Below the pieces are notes generated by a model. It did not search any database. It had not been told where the DNA came from and was given only the letters and a program-made list of their open reading frames with translations. Positions 33,778-43,160 of a stretch of DNA of 60,503 nucleotides are shown one piece after another (the first letter of the stretch is position 1; the number at the start of each line of letters is the position of its first letter). This DNA is from Bacteroides sp. (GTDB lineage: Bacteria; Bacteroidota; Bacteroidia; Bacteroidales; Muribaculaceae), in NCBI GenBank assembly GCA_014802265.1, contig JAAVCP010000005.1:58678-119180 (forward strand), given 5' to 3'. The position numbers and the translations under genes are program-made.

Positions 33778-35085
33778 TTACATTTTACCGTTAACCGGTT
33801 CTGTAGTGCCGTTGGCAGCGAATTGAGCCTGTTGTTCTTTAGTGTAACCGAGAGCAGTAAGAATCTCTTCGTTATTGCCACCGAGAGAAGGAGCGGGACC
33901 GTAAGTAGGCTGGAAGTTACTCAAGGTAAACGGACATCCAACAGTTACGAATTCACCGATTTCACCACCTTGGTTGATCTTGACGAGAGTGTTGCCATCA
34001 TAGAGGGTTTCATCGGTCATGATTTCCTTAGTGGAAAGCACCGGACCAACAGGTACACCTGCCTTACCAAGGATTTCAGTTACCTCAAATTTTGTCTTGT
34101 CGGCAGTCCAGGCACCGATACGCTGGTAAATTTCTTGTTTATGACGGTCACGTGCATCGGCTGTGTTGAAGTCAGGATTTGTCAGCCAGTCTTCGAATCC
34201 CATTGCCTTGCAAGCTAACTCAAAGTCTTTTGCACCACGCTGGAGAATGATGTAAACATAGTTGTTAGCATCTGCTTCAGAGTCAAGACCACCGGCAGGT
34301 TTACACTTATAGGTCCAACCGAGTACGCCACCACCTTCGATGTTACCGCTACGTGGTACGCAATCACCAAACTTACCATTAGGATACTGCGGGAACTGTG
34401 TCAGATAACCGATCTTGTCGAGGGTGAGCTGGTCACGAGTCTTAATACGGCAGAGGTTAAGGCAAGCATTGTGCATTGACTGGTAGACATAGCAACCTTC
34501 GCCTGTGTTGTTACGCTGCTGAAGGGCTGCGAGCAGACCAATGAGGAGGTGCATGCCTGTATTGGAGTCACCAAGAGCGGCACCTGATTGAGTAGGAATA
34601 TTATATTCGCCATCAAACCAGCCGGTTGTAGAAGCTGCAGCGGCTGTTACCTGAGCAATAGGCTCGTATGCCTTGAGGTCTTTGTATTTTGATGATAAGG
34701 GGAAACCCTTGATTGTTCCGTAGATACATCTCGGGTTGAGCTGATGGACAACTTCCCAACTGAAACCGAGCTTATCCATTGCACCCGGGTGAAGATTCTC
34801 AACGAAGATGTCACATTCCTTGATAAGTTTGGTAAGAATTTCTTTTCCGTCGGGAGTTTTGGCATCAAGCGTAAGAGATTTCTTGTCGCTGTTGAGCTGG
34901 AGATAGTAATAGCTTGGGAGGTCGGGGTTGAATTGGAGCTCCTTACGGGTTGCGTCACCCACACCGGGACGCTCGATCTTTATAACGTCTGCTCCGAGCC
35001 ATGCAAGCATCTGAGTACATGAGGGACCTGATTGAACTTCTGTAAAGTCTACTACTTTAATACCTTTTAAAGGTGCTGTTTCCAT
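33778..35085 (-). CDS. frc: Formyl-CoA:oxalate CoA-transferase
   Basis: It moves CoA from formyl-CoA to oxalate, giving oxalyl-CoA for Oxc. Class III CoA-transferase of 435 aa. Seen: N-terminal GIKVVDFTEVQSGPSCTQML, WLGADVIKIERPGVGD, FVENLHPGAMDKLGF, the catalytic Asp in ALGDSNTGMHLL (about residue 172; Asp169 in Oxalobacter), and the glycine loop GNIEGGGVLGW. First gene of the minus-strand oxalate operon. A near-consensus -7, TTAATTTG, lies at 35133-35140. Oxalate degradation genes are described in Muribaculaceae genomes, supporting the family assignment. Confidence 0.94.
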   Translation of the reverse strand: METAPLKGIKVVDFTEVQSGPSCTQMLAWLGADVIKIERPGVGDATRKELQFNPDLPSYYYLQLNSDKKSLTLDAKTPDGKEILTKLIKECDIFVENLHPGAMDKLGFSWEVVHQLNPRCIYGTIKGFPLSSKYKDLKAYEPIAQVTAAAASTTGWFDGEYNIPTQSGAALGDSNTGMHLLIGLLAALQQRNNTGEGCYVYQSMHNACLNLCRIKTRDQLTLDKIGYLTQFPQYPNGKFGDCVPRSGNIEGGGVLGWTYKCKPAGGLDSEADANNYVYIILQRGAKDFELACKAMGFEDWLTNPDFNTADARDRHKQEIYQRIGAWTADKTKFEVTEILGKAGVPVGPVLSTKEIMTDETLYDGNTLVKINQGGEIGEFVTVGCPFTLSNFQPTYGPAPSLGGNNEEILTALGYTKEQQAQFAANGTTEPVNGKM

Positions 35086-35524
35086 AATCTTTTCTGTATA
35101 ATTAAGAATTTTACTTTTTAATTTTGCATCTACAAATTAACTTTAATGGCTTAAATTATCATCTTGTCATCATTAATTTGTTTAAATGCTTGTTCTGTAT
35201 ATATAACGATGGCAAGGTTGACAAAGTTCACGCTTTTCCCTTAATTTTTTCACCTTTTTTTACATTATTTGATAAAATCTTTTAATTACCGGCTTTTTCA
35301 GATGGAGATGTAGGAAAAGAGGATATTTTGTCAAAAAGTTGTCGGTCGATACGTGGTAGTGTATTATGCGTTTCCTTTTCAGGTATGCACGATGCTATTA
35401 TGCACGATAGTCGCCCTTGCGCTGTGAAATATATCCGTAGGGCGGAGTGGAATCTATTACCTCAAAATAGTATGGATTGTTTTTGTATCGCCACCGTCAT
35501 CGTTTTGACAAAATATCCTGGATA
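35086..35524. other. Intergenic region between DIP1984-family gene and frc
   Basis: The left 235 bases are AT-rich, contain the probable frc promoter and no ORF. The right 200 bases are the inverted-repeat element listed separately (35321-35518). Confidence 0.5.
35321..35518. mobile_element. MITE-like 198-bp element with terminal inverted repeats
   Basis: The ends are perfect 16-bp inverted repeats, GGATATTTTGTCAAAA and TTTTGACAAAATATCC, extended inwards to about 32 bp with a few mismatches (GTCGGT..CGATAC against GACGGTGGCGATAC). Inside are a tandem pair of TATGCACGAT (5 bases apart) and a small hairpin CGCCCT/AGGGCG. No ORF, no transposase and no clear target duplication. It ends six bases from the DIP1984-family stop codon. 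A long structured RNA is the alternative. Confidence 0.45.
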
Positions 35525-35980
35525 TCATATTAGTTCGGTTGTCCAGCCCAGCTCCTGTATAGTAAGATCAAGTTTGCGCAGCTCGCCGGCAACGGTATCA
35601 TATAGATGGCGGTAATGGTTTACATCTACAGTTCGGACATATTTGATTTCATTCCTGCCATATCTGTTTTCCTGGGCAGTAAGTCTGTCGAGTCCTTCTT
35701 TTAGGGCTTTTACTTTCATTTTTAATACATCACGTCTTGCGAGCAGTGATGTTAGATTATCCCCGTCAGTTGTCACGGTGGCAGAGTTGGTCATGTTGAT
35801 GCGGTATATTATCTTCTTGAGTTGAGCGAGCGCCGCGTCAAGATCATTAATGACTTGTTCCGCAGTTTCAGACGGCTCATCACCTTCCTGCACTTTAACA
35901 CAGTCATAAAGTCTGGTTTTGATCTGTTGCACTTTCTGCACGAGATCGGCACGTATTGCCAAGGCTTCTGCGAGTTTCAT
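35525..35980 (-). CDS. DIP1984 family protein
   Basis: This is a 151-aa helical protein (MKLAEALAIRADLVQKVQQI start, LARRDVLKMKVKALKEGLDR in the middle, ELRKLDLTIQELGWTTELI end) matching the small DIP1984/septicolysin-like family, whose function is not established. The frame is open 20 codons upstream, but the ATG at 35978-35980 gives the usual family start. Charged, without export signal. It stands alone between the MITE-like element and the large secreted-protein gene. Confidence 0.8.
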   Translation of the reverse strand: MKLAEALAIRADLVQKVQQIKTRLYDCVKVQEGDEPSETAEQVINDLDAALAQLKKIIYRINMTNSATVTTDGDNLTSLLARRDVLKMKVKALKEGLDRLTAQENRYGRNEIKYVRTVDVNHYRHLYDTVAGELRKLDLTIQELGWTTELI

Positions 35981-36172
35981 AATCTTAAATTTTATAACAT
36001 TTAATGCCACAAAATTAACTATAAATCTGCTATAATCCAAACTAATGATATATTATGAGAATAAAATATGTGTAAAAAGTTATGTAAGAGCCTTATGCGT
36101 AAATTAAAGGTGATTTAAACCTCTATATTATGTGAGCTGATAATAGGACTTATGCTCTCTCGATTTTTGGAT

Positions 36173-36225
36173 TAAAAGAGATCCGGGCATAAACATAGTA
36201 GTGAATCTCCCAGTTATGTCCGGAT
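36173..36225 (-). terminator. Terminator of the 836-aa secreted protein gene
   Basis: On the minus strand ATCCGGACATAAC pairs with GTTTATGCCCGGAT (a few imperfections), then CTCTTTTAATCC. It lies 30 bases beyond the stop codon. Confidence 0.6.
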
Positions 36226-36255
36226 TTCTTGTTGAGCTGAATAAATCTATATTAT

Positions 36256-38766
36256 TTATTTGACGATGAGTTTGAATGTCTTGTCGGCAGCTTTTACGAA
36301 ATACATTCCGGCAGGTACATTGACTGTCTTGGAACCTGTAAATGAAGCAATCTTTATGCCGTTAGTAGCCACGATGTTTATGTTGGCATCTTCAGGAGCA
36401 ACAACCATAATTGTGCCCTTAGCAGCTCTTGCATTGATGTTGTGTGATGCTTCAACATTACCAATTCCGGTTGACTTAAATTCCACATGAGACGGGGTAG
36501 AGAAGTCAGAGTAAACTACACCGGAGTGATTTGAATGAATGCCGGTCACGGTGTAGGCATATGTATAGTTGTCTTCAGGCTTTTCAAGGTTAGTAAAGCG
36601 CCAAGAAGTGTCAGCAGTGATGTATTCATTGCGCTGATGGAGCACGTTGTCGCCTTTCTTTAGATCCTGAGTCACCTCGACATAGTTGATGAAGAAGTTA
36701 TACTTGTAATATGTGTAGAAAGTGAGGCAGTCGAAGTCAGTGCCTGTTGTAAACTCAAGCTCATAATCAGTATACTCATCAGTCAGAGGCATCTGGAATT
36801 CTTCACCATTGGAATTCTCCACACAAAGATAGTCGCCGGGAGTTCCGCAAGCAGATATAAGCATCTTAAATTTGCCGTCATTGTTACCAAGTGAGAGCCA
36901 TGGTGTCTGTAATTGACCACCATATCCGTAAGCGGGTATTCCTACACCGCCGATTGCAAACTCGGCAAGACCACACAGATAACCTATCCAACCTGGATTA
37001 TCACAGAAAGTGTCAAGGTTAATGAACTCAAAGTTATTGAATGCGTATGGGTCATCAGTTGTGTAAGCAACATCAGCTTTTTCAAAGTATTCCTCGAGTA
37101 CAGGATAATTCTCAGTAGCTTCAGGGGCTGTAAATGCCAGGAAGTTATTGACAAGATATTGCTGAGCTTTTGGAGTTGATTCCCAGTTGGCAGTGAAGGA
37201 GTAGTTTTCAGCATCAATGTCAGAAGCAGAAAGAGGCGTTGGAGCAGGAAGACCGAATGCAAAGGTGCAGGCAGTAGGTTCACCTGAATCAAGGCCAAGC
37301 TCAGTGTTGCGTGCTGATACCTGATAATAGTAATCGCTGTAAGGATCCAGACCGGTAACGACATATGACGTTCCTTCTACCGGTAGATTTGTAAAGGCAA
37401 ATTCTTTTTCAGTAGGTGGCAGAGTGGTGATTTCAATATCATCGACTGCAATGGCATAACCGTTTTCCAGATAGTTAATGCTGAATCTTAAGTTATAGTA
37501 GCTGCCACCATACATTTCTATAGCCATACCGATTTCGTCAAAAAGATAATAATCTCCATAGAAATCGGAATCAAAGTAAAGGCCACCAATGTTTTGCCAA
37601 TTATAGCCATCCCACCCTTCTATAGAGAGTCTTCCGGGATAGTAACCATAAGGGTTATCTATTTCCTCTCCGATCACCTGAAGTTTTAGAGCCGCTCCTA
37701 CGATAGGAGATCCGGTTGAAGGAGAAGTGATTGACTGACCATTAGTGTCAAATAGAAATCCGTATGAGTCTACGCCGTCGGTAGGGGGAATAAGACGTGG
37801 GGTTGCACCGTTGAAATCAAATTCCCATCCTTCGGGGAAGTTGGGGTCTTCCATATTGATTATGCCATCAGTGTTGTTGATGTCATCAAAATTGCATACC
37901 ATTTGTCCGGCTTCATCCGAAAATGGTACATCTCTCCAGCAAGTGAGAAGATAATCGGTAGCCATATTAACAGGTCGCCAGTTTGCCGTGAAACCATCAA
38001 TGGTGAAGTCTGTTGCAGGGAGGGGTTGAGGATTGGCAAGAGTGGAGTAGTCTGCCGTGACCTTGATATCATCAATTAGAATCATATTATTGGTGTTAAA
38101 CTGAATGAAGCAGTCGTCGCCACCATAAGTATTGGTAAATCTCCAGTCAATATTATGCCATTCACCATCATTGGGTACAGATATGTAATTGTATGGACTT
38201 CCTCCTTCTGTTGGTACCGGTCTGGGACTCATCCAAGAATAACAGACAGCTCCATTGAGGTATCCCTCTTCAATTGATTGGTTTTCAAGCATCTTTACTT
38301 TTGCAGTAATATGGAGATCACCAGAGTACTGACCTTCTGACGTTTGTATCATTCCACCCAGACCTGGGTAGGTAAGTGCGCATATGCCTCCCGCAGTGCA
38401 TGTATACTTACCACCCCATGTCTTACCGTTTTGCATTCTGTCGGGGTTTATGTCATACTGCATATCATCGATGAAGAATCCTTCTATTTCGCCGATGTAT
38501 ATTGGTTCTTCCTGAGTGCCTTCAGTCCAAAGGCTGAAATCCTCTTCCACGAGCACTTGTGTCAATTCGTCAGTTTTTGCTGTGGCTTTCTTCTGTGACT
38601 TAGATTGGGATGCAAATACTCCGGATCTTGAGGAAAGGGAACGGTTAGTCTTTATTGACTTTTGGGGCAAAGCTGCCGCTACTTCCAATTTCGGGGTTGC
38701 TCCCGAAGAGATGACCACCAAAGCTGCCGCTGCCGTGATGGATTTTTTTAGTAGACTGCAATTCAT
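36256..38766 (-). CDS. Large secreted protein with lectin-like/choice-of-anchor and fibronectin III-like domains
   Basis: This 836-aa protein has a signal peptide (KKSITAAAALVVISSGATPKLEVAAA), a low-complexity Ser/Lys linker (about residues 36-64), then alternating jelly-roll-like segments (VLVEEDFSLW..., PVLEEYFEKADVAYT...) and fibronectin III-like segments (PLPATDFTIDGFTANWRPVN; TPLSASDIDAENYSFTANWE). The C-terminal 70 residues (IMVVAPEDANINIVATNGIK... VPAGMYFVKAADKTFKLIVK) look like a type IX-style type A sorting domain. Surface adhesion or glycan binding is plausible but unproven. It has its own promoter and lies beside a TPR-AraC regulator. Confidence 0.8.
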   Translation of the reverse strand: MNCSLLKKSITAAAALVVISSGATPKLEVAAALPQKSIKTNRSLSSRSGVFASQSKSQKKATAKTDELTQVLVEEDFSLWTEGTQEEPIYIGEIEGFFIDDMQYDINPDRMQNGKTWGGKYTCTAGGICALTYPGLGGMIQTSEGQYSGDLHITAKVKMLENQSIEEGYLNGAVCYSWMSPRPVPTEGGSPYNYISVPNDGEWHNIDWRFTNTYGGDDCFIQFNTNNMILIDDIKVTADYSTLANPQPLPATDFTIDGFTANWRPVNMATDYLLTCWRDVPFSDEAGQMVCNFDDINNTDGIINMEDPNFPEGWEFDFNGATPRLIPPTDGVDSYGFLFDTNGQSITSPSTGSPIVGAALKLQVIGEEIDNPYGYYPGRLSIEGWDGYNWQNIGGLYFDSDFYGDYYLFDEIGMAIEMYGGSYYNLRFSINYLENGYAIAVDDIEITTLPPTEKEFAFTNLPVEGTSYVVTGLDPYSDYYYQVSARNTELGLDSGEPTACTFAFGLPAPTPLSASDIDAENYSFTANWESTPKAQQYLVNNFLAFTAPEATENYPVLEEYFEKADVAYTTDDPYAFNNFEFINLDTFCDNPGWIGYLCGLAEFAIGGVGIPAYGYGGQLQTPWLSLGNNDGKFKMLISACGTPGDYLCVENSNGEEFQMPLTDEYTDYELEFTTGTDFDCLTFYTYYKYNFFINYVEVTQDLKKGDNVLHQRNEYITADTSWRFTNLEKPEDNYTYAYTVTGIHSNHSGVVYSDFSTPSHVEFKSTGIGNVEASHNINARAAKGTIMVVAPEDANINIVATNGIKIASFTGSKTVNVPAGMYFVKAADKTFKLIVK

Positions 38767-38831
38767 TTGATAACAGTTATTAGTTGGTTATTATGAGCGA
38801 TTATAAGGAATCGCGTTGATTATTATGGCGG

Positions 38832-38863
38832 CAAAATTATTTACAAAATTTAGCTAAATCAAG
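38832..38863 (-). promoter_or_regulatory. Promoter CTTG-N20-TAATTTTG for the 836-aa secreted protein
   Basis: On the minus strand a perfect -7 box (38832-38839) is 20 bases from CTTG (38860-38863), three of four matches to -33. The leader would be about 60 bases. Confidence 0.6.
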
Positions 38864-38928
38864 ATTTTTATGTCTTGATTTGTCTGATTTTATAAAATAA
38901 TACATTGTTTTGAGCTAATTTGCTGTTA

Positions 38929-40662
38929 TCATACAGCATTTTGATCGCTATCGGCTTTAGTCTCTTGCTTAGTGTGGGCAATTTTCATATAGACGGCGGG
39001 GGTAAGTCCGGTATGTTTTTTAAAGACAGAAATAAAATAGGTCCTTGACTTGAAGCCGAGTCCTGAGGCAACCGATTCGATTGTCTGATTGCTGTAATTA
39101 GTGTTGTCGGAAAGTCGTCGGCATGCCTCACGCAGACGATAGTCAAGAAGTAGTGTCTTGAAGTTAGAACCGGAACAATAGTTAATTGCTGCCGATACTG
39201 CATAAGATGGCTCATTGATTAGGTTGGCAAGACTACGTATTGAGAAATCATCTGAATATATTTCACGAGATGATTCCAAAACATTTTTTACTTTTGAGAA
39301 AATTTCAGCAGCGTGTTCAGGTGATACGCCGGATGCCGGTGTGTTGTTGATTTCCTTTTCCACAGATTCGGTGATAGAGTGGGGCACTGTTTTCTCTGCA
39401 TTAATAGTATCAGGTGCGCACATAGTAAGAGTCGGTCTATTCAATTCATTTTGGAATCTGTCAAAAAGAGCAAGGTTGGCTTCATGCAATTTTTTTTGAC
39501 TTCTTATATGCATTAAGAGAGCAATTATTACAATAATCGCCACAATCCCTCCGCAGATGGCGATAATTTCGTTTTGTTGTTTCCGGGCTGTTAAGCGTCT
39601 TACGTTTTCCTGTGCCTCCTCAAGATTTGAGATGAAGGCAACGTCTTTCACACGGCTTAGGTTGTTTTGACGTTGTAGCGAGTCATTGATGTGGAGGTAG
39701 CGGTAGTCATACTCATGGGCTGCTTTCTGATTTCCTATTGAGGCATAGTAGTCACGCAATTCTCTAAGAGCATAGAGTATGTATTCCTGATAGTGTTGGG
39801 TGTTGGCAAAGGAGAGCATTGAATTAAGAATTATGGGTATGCTGTCAGTTTGTTGTGCCAGTTTCATAGTGTTGATTTTCATTTTTAGGGCGAGCAGAGT
39901 GAGCTTATCGTCAGTTGCCTTATTAGAAGGAGTCAGCGTAATGGCGCGGTTAAACTCTTGAATCATTCCATTATAATCATTGGTTTTTAAAAGTTCTATG
40001 GCGTTAAGGAAACAATTGATATAGTCCATATTGGCGGTAGAGTCTGTGAAGCTATAGTTTTTGATTAGATTTAAATCATGTGTAACAGCCTCAGTTAATC
40101 CTTGGGTAACTGCCATCTCACAAAGATTAATAATAGCATATTCCATCAGACTACTGTTGTTTGTAGCGATGGCCCTTTGGAGAGCTTTGCTAAGTAATTC
40201 GAAAGAAGATTCAAGTGGAGAATCGCCGATGTCAACATATTGCAACACTGATCCCATTCCCATATATATATAGGGGAGGTAGCTTTCAAGATTATTATCT
40301 TCAGCGATTTTTAGGGCCTTAAGTAGTGCATTATAAGCACGGGCATAATCATAGTATGACTCTCGCCAGAGGTAACTGATATTGATAAGCGAAGAGACAG
40401 CGATGGAGGCGTCAGTGTGCGTTGGAGTATCTTCATATCTGTTGGCAATGATTGAGAAGCACATCATTGCACTGTCGGGTTCTGTCAGTGCCAAGTCAAG
40501 ATAGTCAGAACCTTTTTCGAACAGAGTCTCAGAGGGAATTCCGGAAAAAGACTCATGGTCATAGGGGTTAAACTTCCCACGTGCTGTCACTGTTACTGCC
40601 AATGCAGGCACTGACAAAATGCAAATGCAGAGAAGAATAATATGGAATAGGTATTGTTGCAT
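38929..40662 (-). CDS. Membrane-spanning TPR regulator with C-terminal AraC-type HTH
   Basis: This 577-aa protein has a signal peptide (MQQYLFHIILLCICILSVPALA), a TPR-like helical region (about residues 40-350), one transmembrane helix (about 360-385, IIAICGGIVAIIVIIALLMHI) and an AraC-family DNA-binding domain (about 475-560) with SIRSLANLINEPSYAVSAAI and ASGLGFKSRTYFISVFKKHTG. Predicted periplasmic TPRs and cytoplasmic HTH make a one-piece sensor. An in-frame TTG at 40683 overlaps the helicase gene; the ATG at 40662 places the start directly before the signal peptide. It could act on the adjacent secreted-protein gene (inference). Confidence 0.85.
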   Translation of the reverse strand: MQQYLFHIILLCICILSVPALAVTVTARGKFNPYDHESFSGIPSETLFEKGSDYLDLALTEPDSAMMCFSIIANRYEDTPTHTDASIAVSSLINISYLWRESYYDYARAYNALLKALKIAEDNNLESYLPYIYMGMGSVLQYVDIGDSPLESSFELLSKALQRAIATNNSSLMEYAIINLCEMAVTQGLTEAVTHDLNLIKNYSFTDSTANMDYINCFLNAIELLKTNDYNGMIQEFNRAITLTPSNKATDDKLTLLALKMKINTMKLAQQTDSIPIILNSMLSFANTQHYQEYILYALRELRDYYASIGNQKAAHEYDYRYLHINDSLQRQNNLSRVKDVAFISNLEEAQENVRRLTARKQQNEIIAICGGIVAIIVIIALLMHIRSQKKLHEANLALFDRFQNELNRPTLTMCAPDTINAEKTVPHSITESVEKEINNTPASGVSPEHAAEIFSKVKNVLESSREIYSDDFSIRSLANLINEPSYAVSAAINYCSGSNFKTLLLDYRLREACRRLSDNTNYSNQTIESVASGLGFKSRTYFISVFKKHTGLTPAVYMKIAHTKQETKADSDQNAV

Positions 40663-40679
40663 GATTGGTAATGTAGTCC

Positions 40680-42584
40680 TCAACTGGGAGATATGGAGTG
40701 AATATAGGAATAGAGGTTGCGGAAGAAGGGATTGTGGGATAGGGTAGGTGCATCACCGATTATTATGAGTTTCATTCGGGCACGGGTCATTGCCACATTC
40801 ATGCGGCGGAGATCACGCAGGAATCCTATCTGTCCCTCATCATTGCTGCGAACAAGAGAAATTACAATCACGTCGCGTTCCTGTCCCTGAAATCCATCAA
40901 CAGTGTTAACTGCAATCTGAGATCGGAACGGCTTAAAGAAAGGTGTACGCATCAGTAGGCGGCGCAGATAGTGAACTTGTGCCCTGTAGGGAGAAATCAC
41001 TCCCACGTCTATGCGTTCTTCAAGGAATCGTTCCTTACCGATTCTTTCAATATAATTCTGAAGTGTCAACAAAGTCAGCAGGGCTTCATCTTTATTAAGC
41101 CTTCCATTGCTTTCTCCGGCTAATGTCTCTTTAAAAGAGAATTCTTTATCCCCTTCAAGAGCCTCAGACGAGGAATTAAGCTGGATCTGAGAAGTGTCAA
41201 TCCACTCGATTGGTGTATCATAGTCAAGAATTCCACGATAACGCACCTCCGGGGCAGCCTGAATGCCACCGGCGTAGAACCAATCGTTGGAGAATTGCAT
41301 TATTTCCTCATTCATGCGGTATTGCATTGAAAGAAGTGTAACAGCTTCGGGATGATTTTCCACAATTCGTTCCATCAGTGATTTGCCTAATCCCCCTTTA
41401 AGAGCCTCGTAGCATTTCACTACCGGTGGGAGCTGACAATGGTCGCCGGCAAGAATAACCCTTCCTGCACGACGCATGGGTATCCAGGCAGCCGCCTCAA
41501 GTGCCTGCGCTGCCTCATCGATAAAAAGAGTTGAAAACTTTTTACCGTCAAGGAGATGACTTGCGCTTCCGGTCAGTGTGCAGGCAATTACGTGTGCGCT
41601 GTCGAATAAGTCATTATTAATGCGTATTTCCAACTCTGTGGCACGGCTGCGTAGGCGATCCATCTTCTGATGCCATTGTTCAGTGGCATGACGTCGTCCA
41701 CCTTGCAGTTCACGTATAGATTTACGGATACTCCAGAGGGTTGGGTAGTCAGGGTGTGACTCGAAGCGGCGCTCGTATGTAAATGAGAGCATTTTATCGG
41801 TCACTCGAGACGGATTACCGAGACGCAACACATTTATGCCACGGTCTGACAACTTTTCTGAGATCCAGTCTACTGCCATGTTGCTTTGTGCGCAGACGAG
41901 CACCTGACTTTCACGGCGTAATGTTTCGTGGATAGTCTCAACAAGGGTAGTGGTCTTGCCGGTTCCCGGAGGACCGTGGAGAATTGCCACGTCTTTTGCC
42001 GCGAGAACCTTATTGACACCTTTTTCCTGTGTGGCATTGAGATAGGGAAAGCGCATGGGAGGTAGCGTAAGTTCAGCAACTTTCTTTTTAGAATAAAACA
42101 GGTCACGCAATTCTCCAAGTCGCCCTTTTGCTTTCAGAGTACGGTCAATGGCTTCAAACATTGTCCTATATGTAGTCTCATCAAACGATAGAATAAGTCC
42201 GTTATTGGCTCCTGTGAGACGGTTAGGATCGGCAGATTCCGGTATTGCCACCACCATACGGTCACCATCAACATAACTTACTGTCCCGGTGAAAGGATAA
42301 GAGAATTTCCCTCCCGTGGTTTCGGTAAAAAATGCCACCGGTTTGCCATATTCAAAAGAATGATCAATCTCGCCCCCTTCACGGCGTACTATTTCCACCA
42401 CTTTTTGGTTAAGCGAATTATAATGCACTTGTCTTATGTCGATAGGAAACCATGCAGCCCCACGCTCCACGAGGCGTGTTATGCCGATTCGTTCAGATAT
42501 ATTTGCAAATGCCTTCTTCTCTTCATCATATTCCAACTGAAGGAGGCGACGTTGCTCAAGGAGGGAATTGGCAGGTGAAATCAT
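40680..42584 (-). CDS. Upf1/IGHMBP2-like superfamily 1 helicase
   Basis: This is a 634-aa ATP-dependent DNA/RNA helicase. Motifs are in order: I ILHGPPGTGKTTTL (about 195-208), Ia CAQSNMAVDWI, II LFIDEAAQALEAA, III AGDHCQLPPVV, IV SMQYRMNEEI, V NTVDGFQGQERDVIVISLVR and VI RRMNVAMTRARMKLIIIGD. The N-terminal 180 residues form the barrel/stalk region of the DNA2/SMUBP-2 group. Substrate and role are unknown; homologues are widespread in Bacteroidota. The 17-base gap to the downstream AraC regulator suggests co-transcription. Confidence 0.92.
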   Translation of the reverse strand: MISPANSLLEQRRLLQLEYDEEKKAFANISERIGITRLVERGAAWFPIDIRQVHYNSLNQKVVEIVRREGGEIDHSFEYGKPVAFFTETTGGKFSYPFTGTVSYVDGDRMVVAIPESADPNRLTGANNGLILSFDETTYRTMFEAIDRTLKAKGRLGELRDLFYSKKKVAELTLPPMRFPYLNATQEKGVNKVLAAKDVAILHGPPGTGKTTTLVETIHETLRRESQVLVCAQSNMAVDWISEKLSDRGINVLRLGNPSRVTDKMLSFTYERRFESHPDYPTLWSIRKSIRELQGGRRHATEQWHQKMDRLRSRATELEIRINNDLFDSAHVIACTLTGSASHLLDGKKFSTLFIDEAAQALEAAAWIPMRRAGRVILAGDHCQLPPVVKCYEALKGGLGKSLMERIVENHPEAVTLLSMQYRMNEEIMQFSNDWFYAGGIQAAPEVRYRGILDYDTPIEWIDTSQIQLNSSSEALEGDKEFSFKETLAGESNGRLNKDEALLTLLTLQNYIERIGKERFLEERIDVGVISPYRAQVHYLRRLLMRTPFFKPFRSQIAVNTVDGFQGQERDVIVISLVRSNDEGQIGFLRDLRRMNVAMTRARMKLIIIGDAPTLSHNPFFRNLYSYIHSISPS

Positions 42585-42612
42585 GTGTTATATGTTGAGG
42601 ATCATTTATTAC

Positions 42613-42652
42613 AAAATAAAACTCCATTGCTAATTGATAACGAGCAATGGAG
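42613..42652 (-). terminator. Terminator of tRNA-Leu
   Basis: On the minus strand CTCCATTGCT pairs with AGCAATGGAG across an 11-base loop, followed by TTTTATTTT. Confidence 0.8.
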
Positions 42653-42662
42653 CTGAAAAAAG

Positions 42663-42747
42663 TACAGGAAGTGGGACTCGAACCCACACAGCCGGTAAAG
42701 GCCAAAGGATTTTAAGTCCTTCGTGTCTACCATTCCACCATTCCTGC
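42663..42747 (-). tRNA. tRNA-Leu (anticodon UAA)
   Basis: An 85-base class II tRNA. The acceptor stem GCAGGAA pairs with TTCCTGT, then discriminator A. The anticodon arm AAGGA-CTTAAAA-TCCTT gives anticodon UAA. The variable arm TGGCCTTTACCGGC is long, as expected for leucine, and the T arm holds GGTTCGAGTCC. CCA is not encoded. It is followed at once by a terminator. Confidence 0.95.
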
Positions 42748-42888
42748 CCTCATTCAACAGCGTGATGTGGCTGTTTTGACACGGCAAAGTTAGCGTTTTT
42801 CTATCTTATTTTAAAACAATTGAGCCATTAATTTATAGATTAAATATATTTTAACATTTTGCTGCAAATTATTGGCAGTAATTGCTTG

Positions 42889-42896
42889 TAATTTTG
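42889..42896 (+). promoter_or_regulatory. -7 element TAATTTTG for the small 76-aa gene
   Basis: A perfect -7 box with predicted start near 42901. This leaves about 15 bases of leader to the ATG at 42916, but only a few to the ATG at 42907, which favours the later start. Confidence 0.5.
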
Positions 42897-42915
42897 CATA
42901 AAAATTATGCTGGTT

Positions 42916-43146
42916 ATGAAAATTCAACGAAATAAAATAGAATTTGGTGACACAATCTTCGCCCGGCTTACAATGGGAGGAAGAACGGTAGTAGAGTTTA
43001 TGATCAACCGCGTAGCCGACATGACGGAACTTCTCGGAGAGCTGAGGGATGTCACCCGGGGACTTCGCGGGCTTGCCACACTTTATATCCGCAATAAAAG
43101 CCGGGGGTGGAGTCAGCAACGTCCGCTGATGCTCATTGCCAATTGA
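42916..43146 (+). CDS. Small conserved-looking hypothetical protein (76 aa)
   Basis: This is a plus-strand gene between the tRNA and the convergent murI. The protein (MKIQRNKIEFGDTIFARLTM start) is basic, with a central helix VADMTELLGELRDVTRGLRG and a basic tail with NKSRGWSQQRP. It has no membrane segment or signal. The codon use is normal and it has its own promoter, so I believe it is real. I do not recognise the family. An upstream in-frame ATG at 42907 would add MLV. Confidence 0.65.
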   Translation: MKIQRNKIEFGDTIFARLTMGGRTVVEFMINRVADMTELLGELRDVTRGLRGLATLYIRNKSRGWSQQRPLMLIAN

Positions 43147-43160
43147 TGCCTTCCGAATTA

